Positions 8,391 to 16,267 of a stretch of 33,130 nt of DNA are shown here, piece by piece; position 1 is the first letter of the stretch, and each line of letters opens with the position of its first letter. The notes beneath the pieces are model-generated. The model was not told the DNA's origin. It was given only the letters and a program-made list of their open reading frames with translations, and ran no database searches. The position numbers and the translations under genes were made by a program. Source of the DNA: Quinella sp. 1Q7 (GTDB lineage Bacteria > Bacillota > Negativicutes > Selenomonadales > Selenomonadaceae); assembly GCA_015206805.1 (NCBI GenBank), contig JADEZP010000017.1:1-33130 (forward strand), in the 5' to 3' direction.

Positions 8391-9275
8391 ATGGAACGAA
8401 TGAGACTTGCAATTATCGGCGTCGGGCTTATCGGAGGCTCGCTCGGACTGTGCCTCAAAGATAAGCTCGGCGACAAAATTTTTATCACGGGACTTTGCCG
8501 CTCGGAAGGGTCGATGCGTCGCGCAATGGAACTCGGCGCGGTCGACGTTGCGACTTCCGATTTGCAAACCGTCGTCGGCGACGCTGACATAATTTTTTTG
8601 AGCCCGCCCGTCCTGCAAATTGTCCCGATGGTAAAAAAAATTCTGCCGCACCTCAAGCGCGGAGCAATCCTCACCGACGCGGGCAGTACCAAGCAATTCA
8701 TCTGGCAGGAACTTAGCAAAATCCTGCCGCCGGAAATTTTTTATGTCGCGGGACACCCGATGACCGGTCGCGAAAAATCCGGCGTCGAGGCGGCGACTAA
8801 AGACCTTTTCCGCAACAAAGCTTATGTTATCGTCAAAGACGGCGTCGCGCCGCCCGAAGTCCGCGAAAAATTGATGAGCGTCCTGCGGCTGACTGACGCG
8901 AACTTTTTGGAAATTGATCTTGCCGTTCACGACCGTTGCGCCTCAATTATCAGCCACGTGCCACATTTGACGGCGGCGGCTTTGGTTACGTTGCTCAATG
9001 ACGCGGGCGACGACCTCGAATCGTGCCTGAAACTTATCGGCGGCGGCTTCAAGGACACGACGCGAATTGCCAGCTCCAACGCCGATATGTGGGCGGATAT
9101 TTGCATGACCAACGGCGACGCCATTGCCACGCACCTGCGCGACTTGCAAGCGATTCTGGGCAATGTCATCACGGCGATTGAACGTCGCGACAGACAAGCC
9201 GTCCACGACTACTTTGCACGCTCGAAAGCACGCCGCGATAAAATTTTGGAGACCGTCACTTTCGACCCGAACTGA
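8391..9275 (+). CDS. tyrA: Prephenate dehydrogenase
   Basis: Oxidatively decarboxylates prephenate to 4-hydroxyphenylpyruvate with NAD(P)+, the committed step to tyrosine. The 294 residues are typical of a monofunctional TyrA without a chorismate mutase domain. The Rossmann motif IIGVGLIGGS is at about residues 6-15. HPMTGREKSG near 125 is the active-site segment, and the C-terminal all-helical dimerisation region includes ISHVPHL. No ACT domain is visible. The ATG at 8391 has GGAG 9 nt upstream; the in-frame TTG at 8364 lacks a ribosome binding site. It closes the aroF cluster, and the hairpin repeat copy 2 begins 24 nt after its stop. Confidence 0.92.
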   Translation: MERMRLAIIGVGLIGGSLGLCLKDKLGDKIFITGLCRSEGSMRRAMELGAVDVATSDLQTVVGDADIIFLSPPVLQIVPMVKKILPHLKRGAILTDAGSTKQFIWQELSKILPPEIFYVAGHPMTGREKSGVEAATKDLFRNKAYVIVKDGVAPPEVREKLMSVLRLTDANFLEIDLAVHDRCASIISHVPHLTAAALVTLLNDAGDDLESCLKLIGGGFKDTTRIASSNADMWADICMTNGDAIATHLRDLQAILGNVITAIERRDRQAVHDYFARSKARRDKILETVTFDPN

Positions 9276-9298
9276 TGGTTTGGCGGGCGTTGCGCCGT

Positions 9299-9439
9299 CC
9301 GTAACGTTTGATAAACTTACTTTCTTTCGGCGGCGAAAGAAAGTAGGCAAAGAAAGCCGCGCCGCCGTTAGAAAACGTCACGTTTTCTAACGGCGGCGGT
9401 CGAGGGCGCGCGTCCATGCGCGCCCCTTAAATTTATCGC
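9299..9439 (+). repeat. Three-hairpin dispersed repeat, copy 2
   Basis: Second copy of the element seen at 1833-1986, here directly after tyrA. Hairpin 1 is at 9318-9345. Hairpin 2 at 9361-9397 is a perfect 17-bp inverted repeat around TCA. Hairpin 3 at 9404-9425 has stem GGGCGCGCGT/ATGCGCGCCC. Hairpin 3 differs from copy 1 on both arms in a compensating way, so pairing is kept. It lacks about 16 nt present in the left part of copy 1. Confidence 0.8.
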
Positions 9440-9454
9440 AGACAACCGCAAAAA

Positions 9455-9489
9455 ATTTCCCCCCGACAAATCGTCGAGGGGATTTTTTA
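9455..9489 (-). terminator. Bidirectional terminator after thiD
   Basis: Stem of CCCC and CGAC with GTCG and GGGG, flanked by an A-run on the left and a T-run on the right. It can end the thiD transcript on the minus strand and the tyrA transcript on the plus strand. Confidence 0.75.
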
Positions 9490-9500
9490 TTGCAAGCAGT

Positions 9501-10304
9501 TCAGTCGTTGAAGTCGGTGCCGCGCAGGTTGAAGCCGTGGTCGAGCGGACCGCTGCCCTTGCCGAGGTCGAGACCGCTCATCAATGCGCCCGTCAGATAA
9601 TTTTTCGCACGCCCGACGGAATTTTGCAGGTCGTGACCTTTGGCGAGATTGGCGGCGATTGCCGAACTCAAGGTACAGCCCGTGCCGTGAGTGTTCGCCG
9701 TGTCGACGCGCCGCCCGTAAAACCATGTGCCCGCGCCGTCGTAAAGATAATCGTTGGCGTCGTTGAGACCGTGTCCGCCCTTCGTCAAGACCGCGCAACC
9801 GTAAGCGTCGAAAATTTTCTGCGCGGCAAGCTCAACTTCACGCGGCGAAGAAATTTTTTCGCGGGCAATGACTTCCAATTCGGGCAGATTCGGCGTTATG
9901 ACCGTCGCCAACGGGAAAAGTTTCGTCTGCAAAGTTTGAACGGCGTCCGAGTCGATAAGTCGTGCGCCGCTTGTCGCAACCATTACGGGGTCGACGACGA
10001 TATTCCGCGCGCCGAAATGTGTCAGCCGCTGTGCAATGACTTCAATCAGCCGCGCCGACGAGACCATTCCGATTTTGACGGCGTCGGGCGTGATGTCCTC
10101 AAATATCGCGTCGAGCTGGTCGCTCAAAAATTCGGGCGTCGACTCAAGCACGGAGCGCACGCCGCACGTATTCTGCGCGGTCAAGGCGGTTATCGCGCTC
10201 ATGCCGTAAACGCCGTTCGCCAAAAAAGTTTTCAAGTCGGCTTGAATGCCCGCGCCGCCCGAACTGTCCGAGCCCGCGATTGTCAACGCCGTAAAAATTT
10301 TCAT
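9501..10304 (-). CDS. thiD: Hydroxymethylpyrimidine/phosphomethylpyrimidine kinase
   Basis: Phosphorylates HMP and HMP-phosphate to HMP-pyrophosphate for thiamine biosynthesis or salvage, in the cytoplasm. It has 267 residues of the ribokinase-like fold. Motifs are AGSDSSGGAGIQAD at residues 10-23, VDPVMVATSG near 125, LTKGGHG near 190 and the anion-hole/catalytic segment THGTGCTLSSA near 215. The ATG at 10304 follows AAGGTGA. It lies 15 nt after birA, so the two form one operon. No TPP riboswitch was recognised before birA or thiD. No other thiamine genes are present, which fits a salvage role. Confidence 0.93.
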   Translation of the reverse strand: MKIFTALTIAGSDSSGGAGIQADLKTFLANGVYGMSAITALTAQNTCGVRSVLESTPEFLSDQLDAIFEDITPDAVKIGMVSSARLIEVIAQRLTHFGARNIVVDPVMVATSGARLIDSDAVQTLQTKLFPLATVITPNLPELEVIAREKISSPREVELAAQKIFDAYGCAVLTKGGHGLNDANDYLYDGAGTWFYGRRVDTANTHGTGCTLSSAIAANLAKGHDLQNSVGRAKNYLTGALMSGLDLGKGSGPLDHGFNLRGTDFND

Positions 10305-10319
10305 ATCGTATCACCTTGG

Positions 10320-11294
10320 TTATCTGATTGAAACGTCGCCCGCGTAGACCGTCCGCAAGCCGTCGGCAGTCTCCACAACAAGCGCGCCGTCCGCGTTGAT
10401 GTCGACAGCTTTGCCGCTGAAACTTTCGCCGCCGTCGCCCGTCGAAATGACGCGGACAACTTTGCCGAGCGTGACGTTAAATTTGCGCCAACGATTCAAA
10501 ACGTTATCGAAGCCCGACGCCGTGACATCGCGATAAATTTTGTCGAATTCCTCAAGCACGGCGCGGAAGAATTGTACGCGGGAAATTGCCTCGCCGCCGT
10601 TCATTTCCAAAAGCGACGTGGCGATTGGTTGCAATTCTGCGGGGAATTCGTCGCGGCTGATGTTGACGTTGATTCCTACGCCGATGACGATGTAAGTTAT
10701 CTTGCCGATTTCGCCCGTCATCTCCGTCAGAATGCCGACAAGCTTGCGTCCGTCAAACATCAAGTCGTTGGGCCATTTGATTGCGGGTTTGAGCTTGAAA
10801 CGCTCCATTGCCTCCGCGACGGCGACTGCCGCCATGAGCGTGCATTTCGGCGCGTCTTTCGGCAACAGATTCGGGCGCAGTATGACGGAAAACCAAATGC
10901 CCTTGCCGCGCGGTGAAAAGTAGTTCCGTTCGAGACGACCTTTGCCGCCCGTCTGCTCCTCCGCAACGACAATCGTACCTTCCGCCGCGCCGTGATATGC
11001 CAAAGCTTTTGCGACGCGATTCGTCGAGTCAACGGACGGATGATAATCCATTTCCGCGCCGATAATTTTTGTATCGAGCCCGATTTGAATTTCGCCGGGC
11101 AACAGAAGGTCGGGCGCGTCCTTGAGCTTGTAACCGTGGCGTTCGCGGCTGATAATTTCGTAGCCGTTTTCGCGAAGTTTCCGAATATGTTTCCAGACGG
11201 CGGTGCGGGAAATGCCCAGCTTGCCGGCGATGCTCTCGCCCGAAATAAAATTTTCCCCCGCGTTCTTGAGTAGCTCGACGATTGTCTTACGCAT
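10320..11294 (-). CDS. birA: Bifunctional biotin operon repressor / biotin-protein ligase
   Basis: Activates biotin with ATP and attaches it to carrier-protein lysines, and probably represses biotin genes. It has 324 residues. An N-terminal winged-helix region (about residues 1-60, with SGESIAGKLGISRTAVWKHI) marks the repressor type. The ligase core includes the biotinyl-AMP loop GGKGRLERN near 115, WPNDL near 170 and GVGINVN near 205, followed by a small C-terminal SH3-like domain. Two ATGs are possible: 11300 lies only 3-4 nt from GAGGTGA, so 11294, 7-8 nt from it, is preferred. It heads the birA-thiD operon. Confidence 0.92.
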   Translation of the reverse strand: MRKTIVELLKNAGENFISGESIAGKLGISRTAVWKHIRKLRENGYEIISRERHGYKLKDAPDLLLPGEIQIGLDTKIIGAEMDYHPSVDSTNRVAKALAYHGAAEGTIVVAEEQTGGKGRLERNYFSPRGKGIWFSVILRPNLLPKDAPKCTLMAAVAVAEAMERFKLKPAIKWPNDLMFDGRKLVGILTEMTGEIGKITYIVIGVGINVNISRDEFPAELQPIATSLLEMNGGEAISRVQFFRAVLEEFDKIYRDVTASGFDNVLNRWRKFNVTLGKVVRVISTGDGGESFSGKAVDINADGALVVETADGLRTVYAGDVSIR

Positions 11295-11313
11295 ATCCAT
11301 TCACCTCGCAAAA

Positions 11314-11342
11314 ATTTTAGCATAGACTTTTGAACATTTCAA
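11314..11342 (-). promoter_or_regulatory. Promoter of birA-thiD
   Basis: On the minus strand TTGAAA, a 17-bp spacer and TAAAAT preceded by TGC (extended -10). It lies just downstream of the tandem repeat, so birA is not dependent on readthrough from the asparaginase gene. Confidence 0.7.
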
Positions 11343-11379
11343 TTTAAAGACAGCTTTAACCGTGCGGCAACTTGAAGCC

Positions 11380-11503
11380 GTGAGCTTGTCGCCGCGCCGA
11401 TAAAAATTTCGCCGACGTGAACTTGTCGCCGCGCCGATAAAATTTAGCCGCAGTGAGCTGTCGCCGCGCTGATAAAAATTTCGCCGACGTGAGCTTGTCG
11501 CCG
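11380..11503. repeat. 36-37 bp tandem repeat, 3.4 copies
   Basis: Units at 11380-11416 (37 bp), 11417-11452 (36), 11453-11488 (36) and a partial 11489-11503. Each begins GTGAGCTTGTCGCCG and contains GATAAAAATTT. Units differ at a few positions, so the array is not brand new. It fills most of the gap between the asparaginase gene and the birA promoter. No unique spacers separate the units. Confidence 0.85.
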
Positions 11504-11512
11504 AACCTGAAG

Positions 11513-12508
11513 TCAAAAGACCGTTTCAATCGTGCCGATGACTTCGCCGCGATGATTTTTCAGCACGGGCGGAAAACGTCTGTCAAGTTCCGCCGCCTCG
11601 TCCTTCGTGAGCAGGTCGAGATGTTTGAGCAGGGCGATTGTCATTGGCGTGACCGTCGCAAAGGAGCCGTCCTCAACCTTGAACGTGATGCCCAAGTCGC
11701 CGTCCTTGACCGCCATGCAAAAGACCGCGTCCGAGCCGATTTTCGCGATAATTCTGCCGCCCGTCACTTCGGGAACAGCCGTATCCATTCGCCCCGTGCC
11801 CGCGACAATTTGCGGGTATTTGCTCATTGCGTCGCGGATTTTCGTCGCGGCAAGTTCGTAGTCGCCCCAATCGCCTTTAGCGGGCGTCGACAGCCGCGCA
11901 TAAGCCAGCGACATGTTGTAAATCGGCAGGTAGAACACGGGCACGCCGCAACCGTCAATGCCGATTTCCAGCTTGTCTTCAGGCATGCGCGACGCCATTG
12001 CCACGTGCTTGAAGATAATTTTCTGCGCGGGGTGTTCGGGACGAATGTAACCCGAAACGTCGACGCCGAGCATCATTGCCAGCGCGATTATCTGCGAATG
12101 TTTGCCGGAGCACTGATTGTGCACGGCGGTTATCGGCTCACCCGACACCAGCAATTTTTTAAACGCCTTGCCGTTCAACGGACGCAATACGCCGCAATCC
12201 AAAACAGATTCGTCAAGACCGAGCTTCGCCAAAATTCCGCGTACAAGCGCAACGTGATTTTCTTCGCCGCTGTGACTGGACACGAGCACCGCAAGTTCTT
12301 CGTCGGTTATGCCGTAGCGTTCGAGCCCGCCGTTTTTCACGAAGGCAAGGGCTTGGAAGGGCTTGGCGGCACTGCGCCAGAACATCGGCAAGTGCGCGTT
12401 ACCAATCGCCGAAACAATTTCGCCGCTGCAATTTACCGCGACGGCGTCCCCGCGATGAATGTTCTCAACGTGTCCTGCGCGGGTGAAATGCAAAACAACT
12501 TCGCTCAT
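11513..12508 (-). CDS. Asparaginase II family protein
   Basis: Member of the asparaginase II family (PF06089 type), predicted to hydrolyse L-asparagine to aspartate and ammonia. The 331-residue length is typical. Family landmarks are HRGDAVAV near residue 19, WRSAAKPFQ near 44, SSHSGEENH near 77 and HNQCSGKHS near 130. DGCGVPVF is near 180, and GTGRMDT is near 235. No signal peptide is visible, so it should be cytoplasmic. The ATG follows GGAGGAA. It starts 12 nt after the DUF4160 gene and so probably shares its transcript. Family membership is clear; enzymatic activity is inferred from the family. Confidence 0.85.
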   Translation of the reverse strand: MSEVVLHFTRAGHVENIHRGDAVAVNCSGEIVSAIGNAHLPMFWRSAAKPFQALAFVKNGGLERYGITDEELAVLVSSHSGEENHVALVRGILAKLGLDESVLDCGVLRPLNGKAFKKLLVSGEPITAVHNQCSGKHSQIIALAMMLGVDVSGYIRPEHPAQKIIFKHVAMASRMPEDKLEIGIDGCGVPVFYLPIYNMSLAYARLSTPAKGDWGDYELAATKIRDAMSKYPQIVAGTGRMDTAVPEVTGGRIIAKIGSDAVFCMAVKDGDLGITFKVEDGSFATVTPMTIALLKHLDLLTKDEAAELDRRFPPVLKNHRGEVIGTIETVF

Positions 12509-12520
12509 AAAAATTCCTCC

Positions 12521-12778
12521 TCATTTGCCGAAATAATCATACCAACGCGCAATTATGGTGTCACGTTCAAGCGCGACAGCCTTCAAAATTCGCGTCAAGT
12601 CTTTTTGCGGAATGCGGCTCTTGTTGTGCACGACGACGGGGTTGCTGTCGGCGGGGAGCCAAATTTTTGTCGCGTTGGGAGTTTGCTTGCCCTTCGCAAC
12701 GTGAACATGAACGGGCTCGTCATTTTCGTTAGACCAAAAGAAAATTTTGTAACCGTAGAGCTCAAACAATATCGGCAA
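12521..12778 (-). CDS. DUF4160-type small protein
   Basis: A small protein of 85 residues with the DUF4160 pattern: a Phe/Tyr-rich start (LYGYKIFFWSNE) followed by EPVHVHV near residue 22 and a basic C-terminal helix. Function is not established; relatives often occur in two-gene units with another small protein. The TTG at 12778 was chosen because PILFELYGYKI then aligns with the usual N-terminus of the family. A TTG at 12802 is possible but adds residues unlike the family. It overlaps the preceding gene by 17 nt, which suggests translational coupling, and is followed 12 nt later by the asparaginase gene. Confidence 0.7.
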   Translation of the reverse strand: MPILFELYGYKIFFWSNENDEPVHVHVAKGKQTPNATKIWLPADSNPVVVHNKSRIPQKDLTRILKAVALERDTIIARWYDYFGK

Positions 12779-13046
12779 CAATCTCACCGTCCTCGCGGGC
12801 AATTTCCCAAATCAACGGACTGTGTCGCGCGACGAATCGCCGCAACTTATATTCCTCGTCCTCGGTAAAGCCCATGCATTTTTTGCAGTAGCACACGGGC
12901 AAAACGTATTCGGCGATGTCAAAGCCGTTGTCGTTGGGACGTTCAAGGTGCACGGTGATACTTTCGCCCTGCCGCTTGGAAAAGTGAATGTCCGTGAACG
13001 TGACGGTTATATTTTCGGGGACAAGCTTTAAATATTCGTGCCGCAT
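12762..13046 (-). CDS. Small protein of unknown function with a CxCxxC motif
   Basis: A 94-residue protein I do not recognise. It is soluble and charged, with CYCKKC near residue 57 that could bind metal or form disulfides, and an acidic C-terminus. The ATG at 13046 has AAGGAG exactly 8 nt upstream; a longer in-frame version to 13112 would run through the ftsH terminator and was rejected. Its 3' end overlaps the DUF4160 gene by 17 nt, so the pair is likely a functional unit. A toxin-antitoxin-like pair is possible, but nothing in the sequence proves it. Confidence 0.65.
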   Translation of the reverse strand: MRHEYLKLVPENITVTFTDIHFSKRQGESITVHLERPNDNGFDIAEYVLPVCYCKKCMGFTEDEEYKLRRFVARHSPLIWEIAREDGEIVADIV

Positions 13047-13063
13047 GAAAATTTCTCCTTGCC

Positions 13064-13101
13064 AAAAAAATAAGACCGCGTTGCGAATTTCAACGGCGGT
13101 C
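13064..13101 (-). terminator. Terminator of the ftsH operon
   Basis: On the minus strand GACCGCCGTTG pairs with CAACGCGGTC (one bulged C), followed by TTATTTTTTT. It starts 19 nt after the ftsH stop. Confidence 0.85.
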
Positions 13102-13120
13102 ACTTCCTCCAAAAAATTTT

Positions 13121-15034
13121 TTAAGTTTGCGGCGACGCGGAGGCGTCGGGAATTTTCGGTTGCTCAAGTTGCGCGGGCTTGCTCAGTTCGACGATTACGG
13201 GCGGCGGCTCTTGCAGGGCGGGCTTTTCGACGGTCGGCGACTCGTTGCCGAAAACAATCGTTTTGAGCTCGTCGGACGTAAGTGTTTCCTTGTCAATCAG
13301 TGCCTGCGCAATCGCCTCAAGCTTGTCGCGGTTATCGTTCAGAATTGTGCGGCAAGCCTCGTAAGCCTCCTCCATGTAGCGGTGAATTTCCTTGTCAATT
13401 TCGCTCGCAACTTCCTCGGAGTAATTTTTTTGCGGCTGCCCGAAATAAAATTGTTGCGCGGGGTCGCCGCCGTAAGCGACGGGACCGATAACGTTGCTCA
13501 TGCCGTATTGCATAATCATTGCGCGGACGATTTGACTTGCCTGCTGAATATCCTGCGACGCGCCCGTCGAAATTTCGTTGAGAACAATTTCTTCGGCGAC
13601 GCGCCCGCCCATTGCGACTTTTAAACGGTCGAGCAATTCGGAGCGCGTGGCGTAACTGCGATCCTCTTTCGGCAACATGAGCGTGTAACCGCCCGCACGT
13701 CCGCGCGGAATAATCGTGACTTTGTGGACGGGGTCGGCGTGCTTGAGCATCATTCCGACAAGCGCGTGCCCGCCCTCATGGTAAGCCGTCAACTTCTTTT
13801 CGTGTTCGCTCATGACTTTCGATTTGCGTTCGGGACCCGCCATAACGCGTTCGATAGATTCTTCAAGCTCGGTCATGTTAATTTCGTGTTTATTTCGCCG
13901 CGCCGCAAGTAAAGCCGCTTCATTGACGAGGTTAGCCAAATCCGCGCCCGTAAAGCCGGGAGTCCGTCGCGCAAGGATGTCTAAGTCGGCGTCCTTGGCA
14001 ATCGGTTTGCCCTTCGTGTGCACCTTGAGAATCGCAATTCGTCCCGTCACGTCGGGCTTGTCGACGACAATTTGCCTGTCGAAACGTCCAGGTCTCAAAA
14101 GTGCGCGGTCGAGGATGTCGGGGCGATTCGTCGCGGCAATAATGATTATGCCTTCGTTCGGCGCGAAGCCGTCCATTTCAACGAGCAACTGATTTAATGT
14201 TTGTTCGCGTTCATCATGCCCGCCGCCGACATTTGCGCCGCGCTGACGACCGACCGCGTCAATTTCGTCGATGAAAATTATGCACGGGGAATTTTTCTTC
14301 GCCTGCGCGAACAAATCACGAACACGACTTGCGCCGACGCCGACGAACATTTCCACGAAATCCGAGCCGCTGATTGTGAAGAACGAAACGCCCGCCTCAC
14401 CCGCGACGGCTTTGGCAAGCAAGGTTTTGCCGGTGCCGGGCGGTCCGAAAAGTAAGACGCCCTTCGGAATTCGTGCGCCAAGGTCGTTGAATTTTTTCGG
14501 GTGCTTGAGAAATTCGACGACCTCGGCAAGTTCCTCTTTAGCTTCGTCCGCGCCCGCAACGTCCGTGAATTTGACTTTGACTTTGTCGCCGCCCATCATT
14601 TTGGCGCGACTTTTGCCGAACGAAAAAACTTTACCGCCGCCGCCTTGCGCCTGATTAAACATGAAGTACCAGAATCCGATTAACAGCGCGATTGGCAACA
14701 GCGTCGACAGGAGCGTCATCCACCACGGCGGCTCTTTCGGATTTTGCGCGACAATGTCGACGCCCTTAGCCTCAAGTTTTCCGACTAAGGTTTCGTCGCC
14801 AATCGGCTCGTCGGGTGCTGTCGTCGTGAATTCGCCGCCGTCTTTTTTCGTGACTTGAATCGTGTTTTTAACCAGCACGACTTTGGCAATGTCGCCCTTT
14901 TCGACCAGCTGAACGAACTGCGAATAACTAAGCTCCTCCAACGGTTTGGGCTTGACCGCGACATAGTCGTAGGCGGTTATCACGATAAAAATCGCCAGCA
15001 GATAAAATCCGACGTGGCGCATAAAATTATTCAA
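13121..15034 (-). CDS. ftsH: ATP-dependent zinc metalloprotease FtsH
   Basis: Membrane-anchored AAA+ protease that removes damaged or regulatory membrane and cytoplasmic proteins. It has 637 residues. Transmembrane helices are at about 8-25 and 106-126 with an extracytoplasmic loop between. Walker A GPPGTGKT is at 197-204, Walker B IIFIDEID at 252-259 and the second region of homology [20 protein letters not shown] at 301-320 in two parts. The zinc motif is HEGGH at 419-423, a normal variant of HEAGH. The later Asp ligand is in [10 protein letters not shown]. The TTG start at 15034 has AAGGAG with 8-nt spacing and gives the usual FtsH N-terminus. It is the last gene of the tilS-hpt-ftsH block. 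Confidence 0.97.
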   Translation of the reverse strand: MNNFMRHVGFYLLAIFIVITAYDYVAVKPKPLEELSYSQFVQLVEKGDIAKVVLVKNTIQVTKKDGGEFTTTAPDEPIGDETLVGKLEAKGVDIVAQNPKEPPWWMTLLSTLLPIALLIGFWYFMFNQAQGGGGKVFSFGKSRAKMMGGDKVKVKFTDVAGADEAKEELAEVVEFLKHPKKFNDLGARIPKGVLLFGPPGTGKTLLAKAVAGEAGVSFFTISGSDFVEMFVGVGASRVRDLFAQAKKNSPCIIFIDEIDAVGRQRGANVGGGHDEREQTLNQLLVEMDGFAPNEGIIIIAATNRPDILDRALLRPGRFDRQIVVDKPDVTGRIAILKVHTKGKPIAKDADLDILARRTPGFTGADLANLVNEAALLAARRNKHEINMTELEESIERVMAGPERKSKVMSEHEKKLTAYHEGGHALVGMMLKHADPVHKVTIIPRGRAGGYTLMLPKEDRSYATRSELLDRLKVAMGGRVAEEIVLNEISTGASQDIQQASQIVRAMIMQYGMSNVIGPVAYGGDPAQQFYFGQPQKNYSEEVASEIDKEIHRYMEEAYEACRTILNDNRDKLEAIAQALIDKETLTSDELKTIVFGNESPTVEKPALQEPPPVIVELSKPAQLEQPKIPDASASPQT

Positions 15035-15058
15035 TCAAAACGCTCCTTTGTCTGAATG

Positions 15059-15682
15059 TTACTCTGACATCGCCGCTTTAATTTTGTTCGCGTCCTTTTC
15101 GATTTCGAGCAAGCCTTTTTTCAAGCCCTTTTCGAGCGCACGAGACGAACTGCCGATGCCCGCGTAAATTGCCGTGGACTTGCCCGTCGTAGTTGCGCGT
15201 TTCATGTAGGAGAAATCTTTTTTGCTGTTCGACCAGACGCGGAAATCGGTCACGACGTTAGTCTTTTGGCTTGCGGAAAAAAATCCGACGGAGACTTTCG
15301 GGGCGGTGCTGGTGACGCGGGTGTAAATGATATAGTCGCCGCCGAAGTGCGTGCAGATATTGTCGATGTCTTCCTTCTTGAGCCACTTTTCGACGTGACT
15401 GCCCTCGTCCGCGCCGGTGGAAAAGATTAAGTCGTGTTCCTCGCGGTAAATCTGAATGTAATTTTCGGTATCGGCGGATGATAAAATTTCGTAATCTGCC
15501 GCAGAACTTTTGAGTATGTTATTAAGTGTATCTTGAACGACCTGATAAACTTTTTCGGGTTCGGAGAAAGTTCCCGTCGGCGCGTCGAGAATCATAACGA
15601 CTTTTGCCGCAGAAGCTTGAGTTTGTGCCGCAAATAAAATTACTGCCGCCATGCACAGCGCGGAGAAAATTTTTCTTAACAT
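15059..15682 (-). CDS. Exported protein of unknown function
   Basis: A 207-residue protein with a clear signal peptide (about residues 1-25, cleavage near ASA-A), so it should act in the periplasm or outer envelope. I do not recognise a family. The mature part starts with a strand (KVVMILDAP), has a segment resembling a nucleotide- or flavodoxin-like alpha/beta protein, and ends in a Lys-rich helix. The ATG follows AAGGAGGG. It is tightly placed between hpt (13 nt) and ftsH (24 nt), breaking the common hpt-ftsH adjacency. That position suggests a shared transcript and perhaps an envelope stress role (inference). Confidence 0.8.
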   Translation of the reverse strand: MLRKIFSALCMAAVILFAAQTQASAAKVVMILDAPTGTFSEPEKVYQVVQDTLNNILKSSAADYEILSSADTENYIQIYREEHDLIFSTGADEGSHVEKWLKKEDIDNICTHFGGDYIIYTRVTSTAPKVSVGFFSASQKTNVVTDFRVWSNSKKDFSYMKRATTTGKSTAIYAGIGSSSRALEKGLKKGLLEIEKDANKIKAAMSE

Positions 15683-15695
15683 TGGTAAGCCCTCC

Positions 15696-16253
15696 TTACT
15701 TGCCGCCGTAGACGCTGCGTTTCAAAATGCCGAGGTACGGCAGGTTGCGATAATGTTGCGCGAAGTCCAGCCCGTAGCCGACAATGAATTCGTCGGGCAC
15801 GTCGAAGCCGCAATAATCAATCTTGACGTCGACTTTGCGGCGACTGGGCTTGTTGAGCAGTGTGCAGATTTTAACGCTGTTGGCTTTTTTGTCCATGAAG
15901 TAATCGATTAGGAAATTCATCGTCGTGCCGGAGTCGATAATATCTTCCACAAGCAAAATGTCGCGACCTTTCGGGTCATTGTCGAGATTTTTGAGGATGT
16001 TGACTTTGCCGCTGGTGTGACTGTTGGCGTCGTAGCTTGAGGCGATAAGGAAGTCGAATTGCACGGGAATGGTCAGCCGCCGCACAACGTCCGTATAAAA
16101 CATGACTGCGCCGTTGAGGATGCCGACCGTCAAAAGCGGTTTGGCAATGTCCTTAAAGTCCTCGCTGATTTGCGCGCTGAGCTCCTTGGCGCGGGCGGCA
16201 ATCTCCTCCTCGGTGTACAGCACGCGTTCGATGAAATCTTCCTTGCTCTTCAT
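15696..16253 (-). CDS. hpt: Hypoxanthine phosphoribosyltransferase
   Basis: Purine salvage enzyme converting hypoxanthine or guanine plus PRPP to IMP or GMP. It has 185 residues, typical of the family. The PRPP-binding motif ILLVEDIIDSGTT is near residues 98-110; the flexible-loop and base-binding regions (SSYDANSHTSG, then KVDVKIDYCGFDVPDEFIVGYG in two parts) are also present. The ATG at 16253 has AAAGGG 9 nt upstream; the TTG at 16262 abuts the ribosome binding site and was rejected. It follows tilS by 14 nt, the classic Firmicutes order. Confidence 0.95.
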   Translation of the reverse strand: MKSKEDFIERVLYTEEEIAARAKELSAQISEDFKDIAKPLLTVGILNGAVMFYTDVVRRLTIPVQFDFLIASSYDANSHTSGKVNILKNLDNDPKGRDILLVEDIIDSGTTMNFLIDYFMDKKANSVKICTLLNKPSRRKVDVKIDYCGFDVPDEFIVGYGLDFAQHYRNLPYLGILKRSVYGGK

Positions 16254-16267
16254 GACAATCAACCCTT

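Noticed and set aside
9440..11380. TPP or biotin-linked riboswitch near thiD/birA
   Set aside because: The thiD gap is 15 nt, and the birA leader after its promoter is about 13 nt, too short for either; no conserved riboswitch core was seen.
11380..11503. Possible CRISPR array
   Set aside because: The repeats are directly joined without unique spacers, and no cas gene is present.
11301..11516. 71-codon minus-strand frame across the tandem repeat (SSRRRNFYRRGD repeats)
   Set aside because: Units are 37, 36 and 36 bp, so the frame is not kept by every unit; there is no ribosome binding site, and the birA promoter lies in it.
11453..12868. 471-codon plus-strand open frame opposite the asparaginase and DUF genes
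   Set aside because: It lies antisense to three genes with clear families and good ribosome binding sites; its translation is Arg/His/Asn-rich with no recognisable domain, as expected for a mirrored GC-biased frame.
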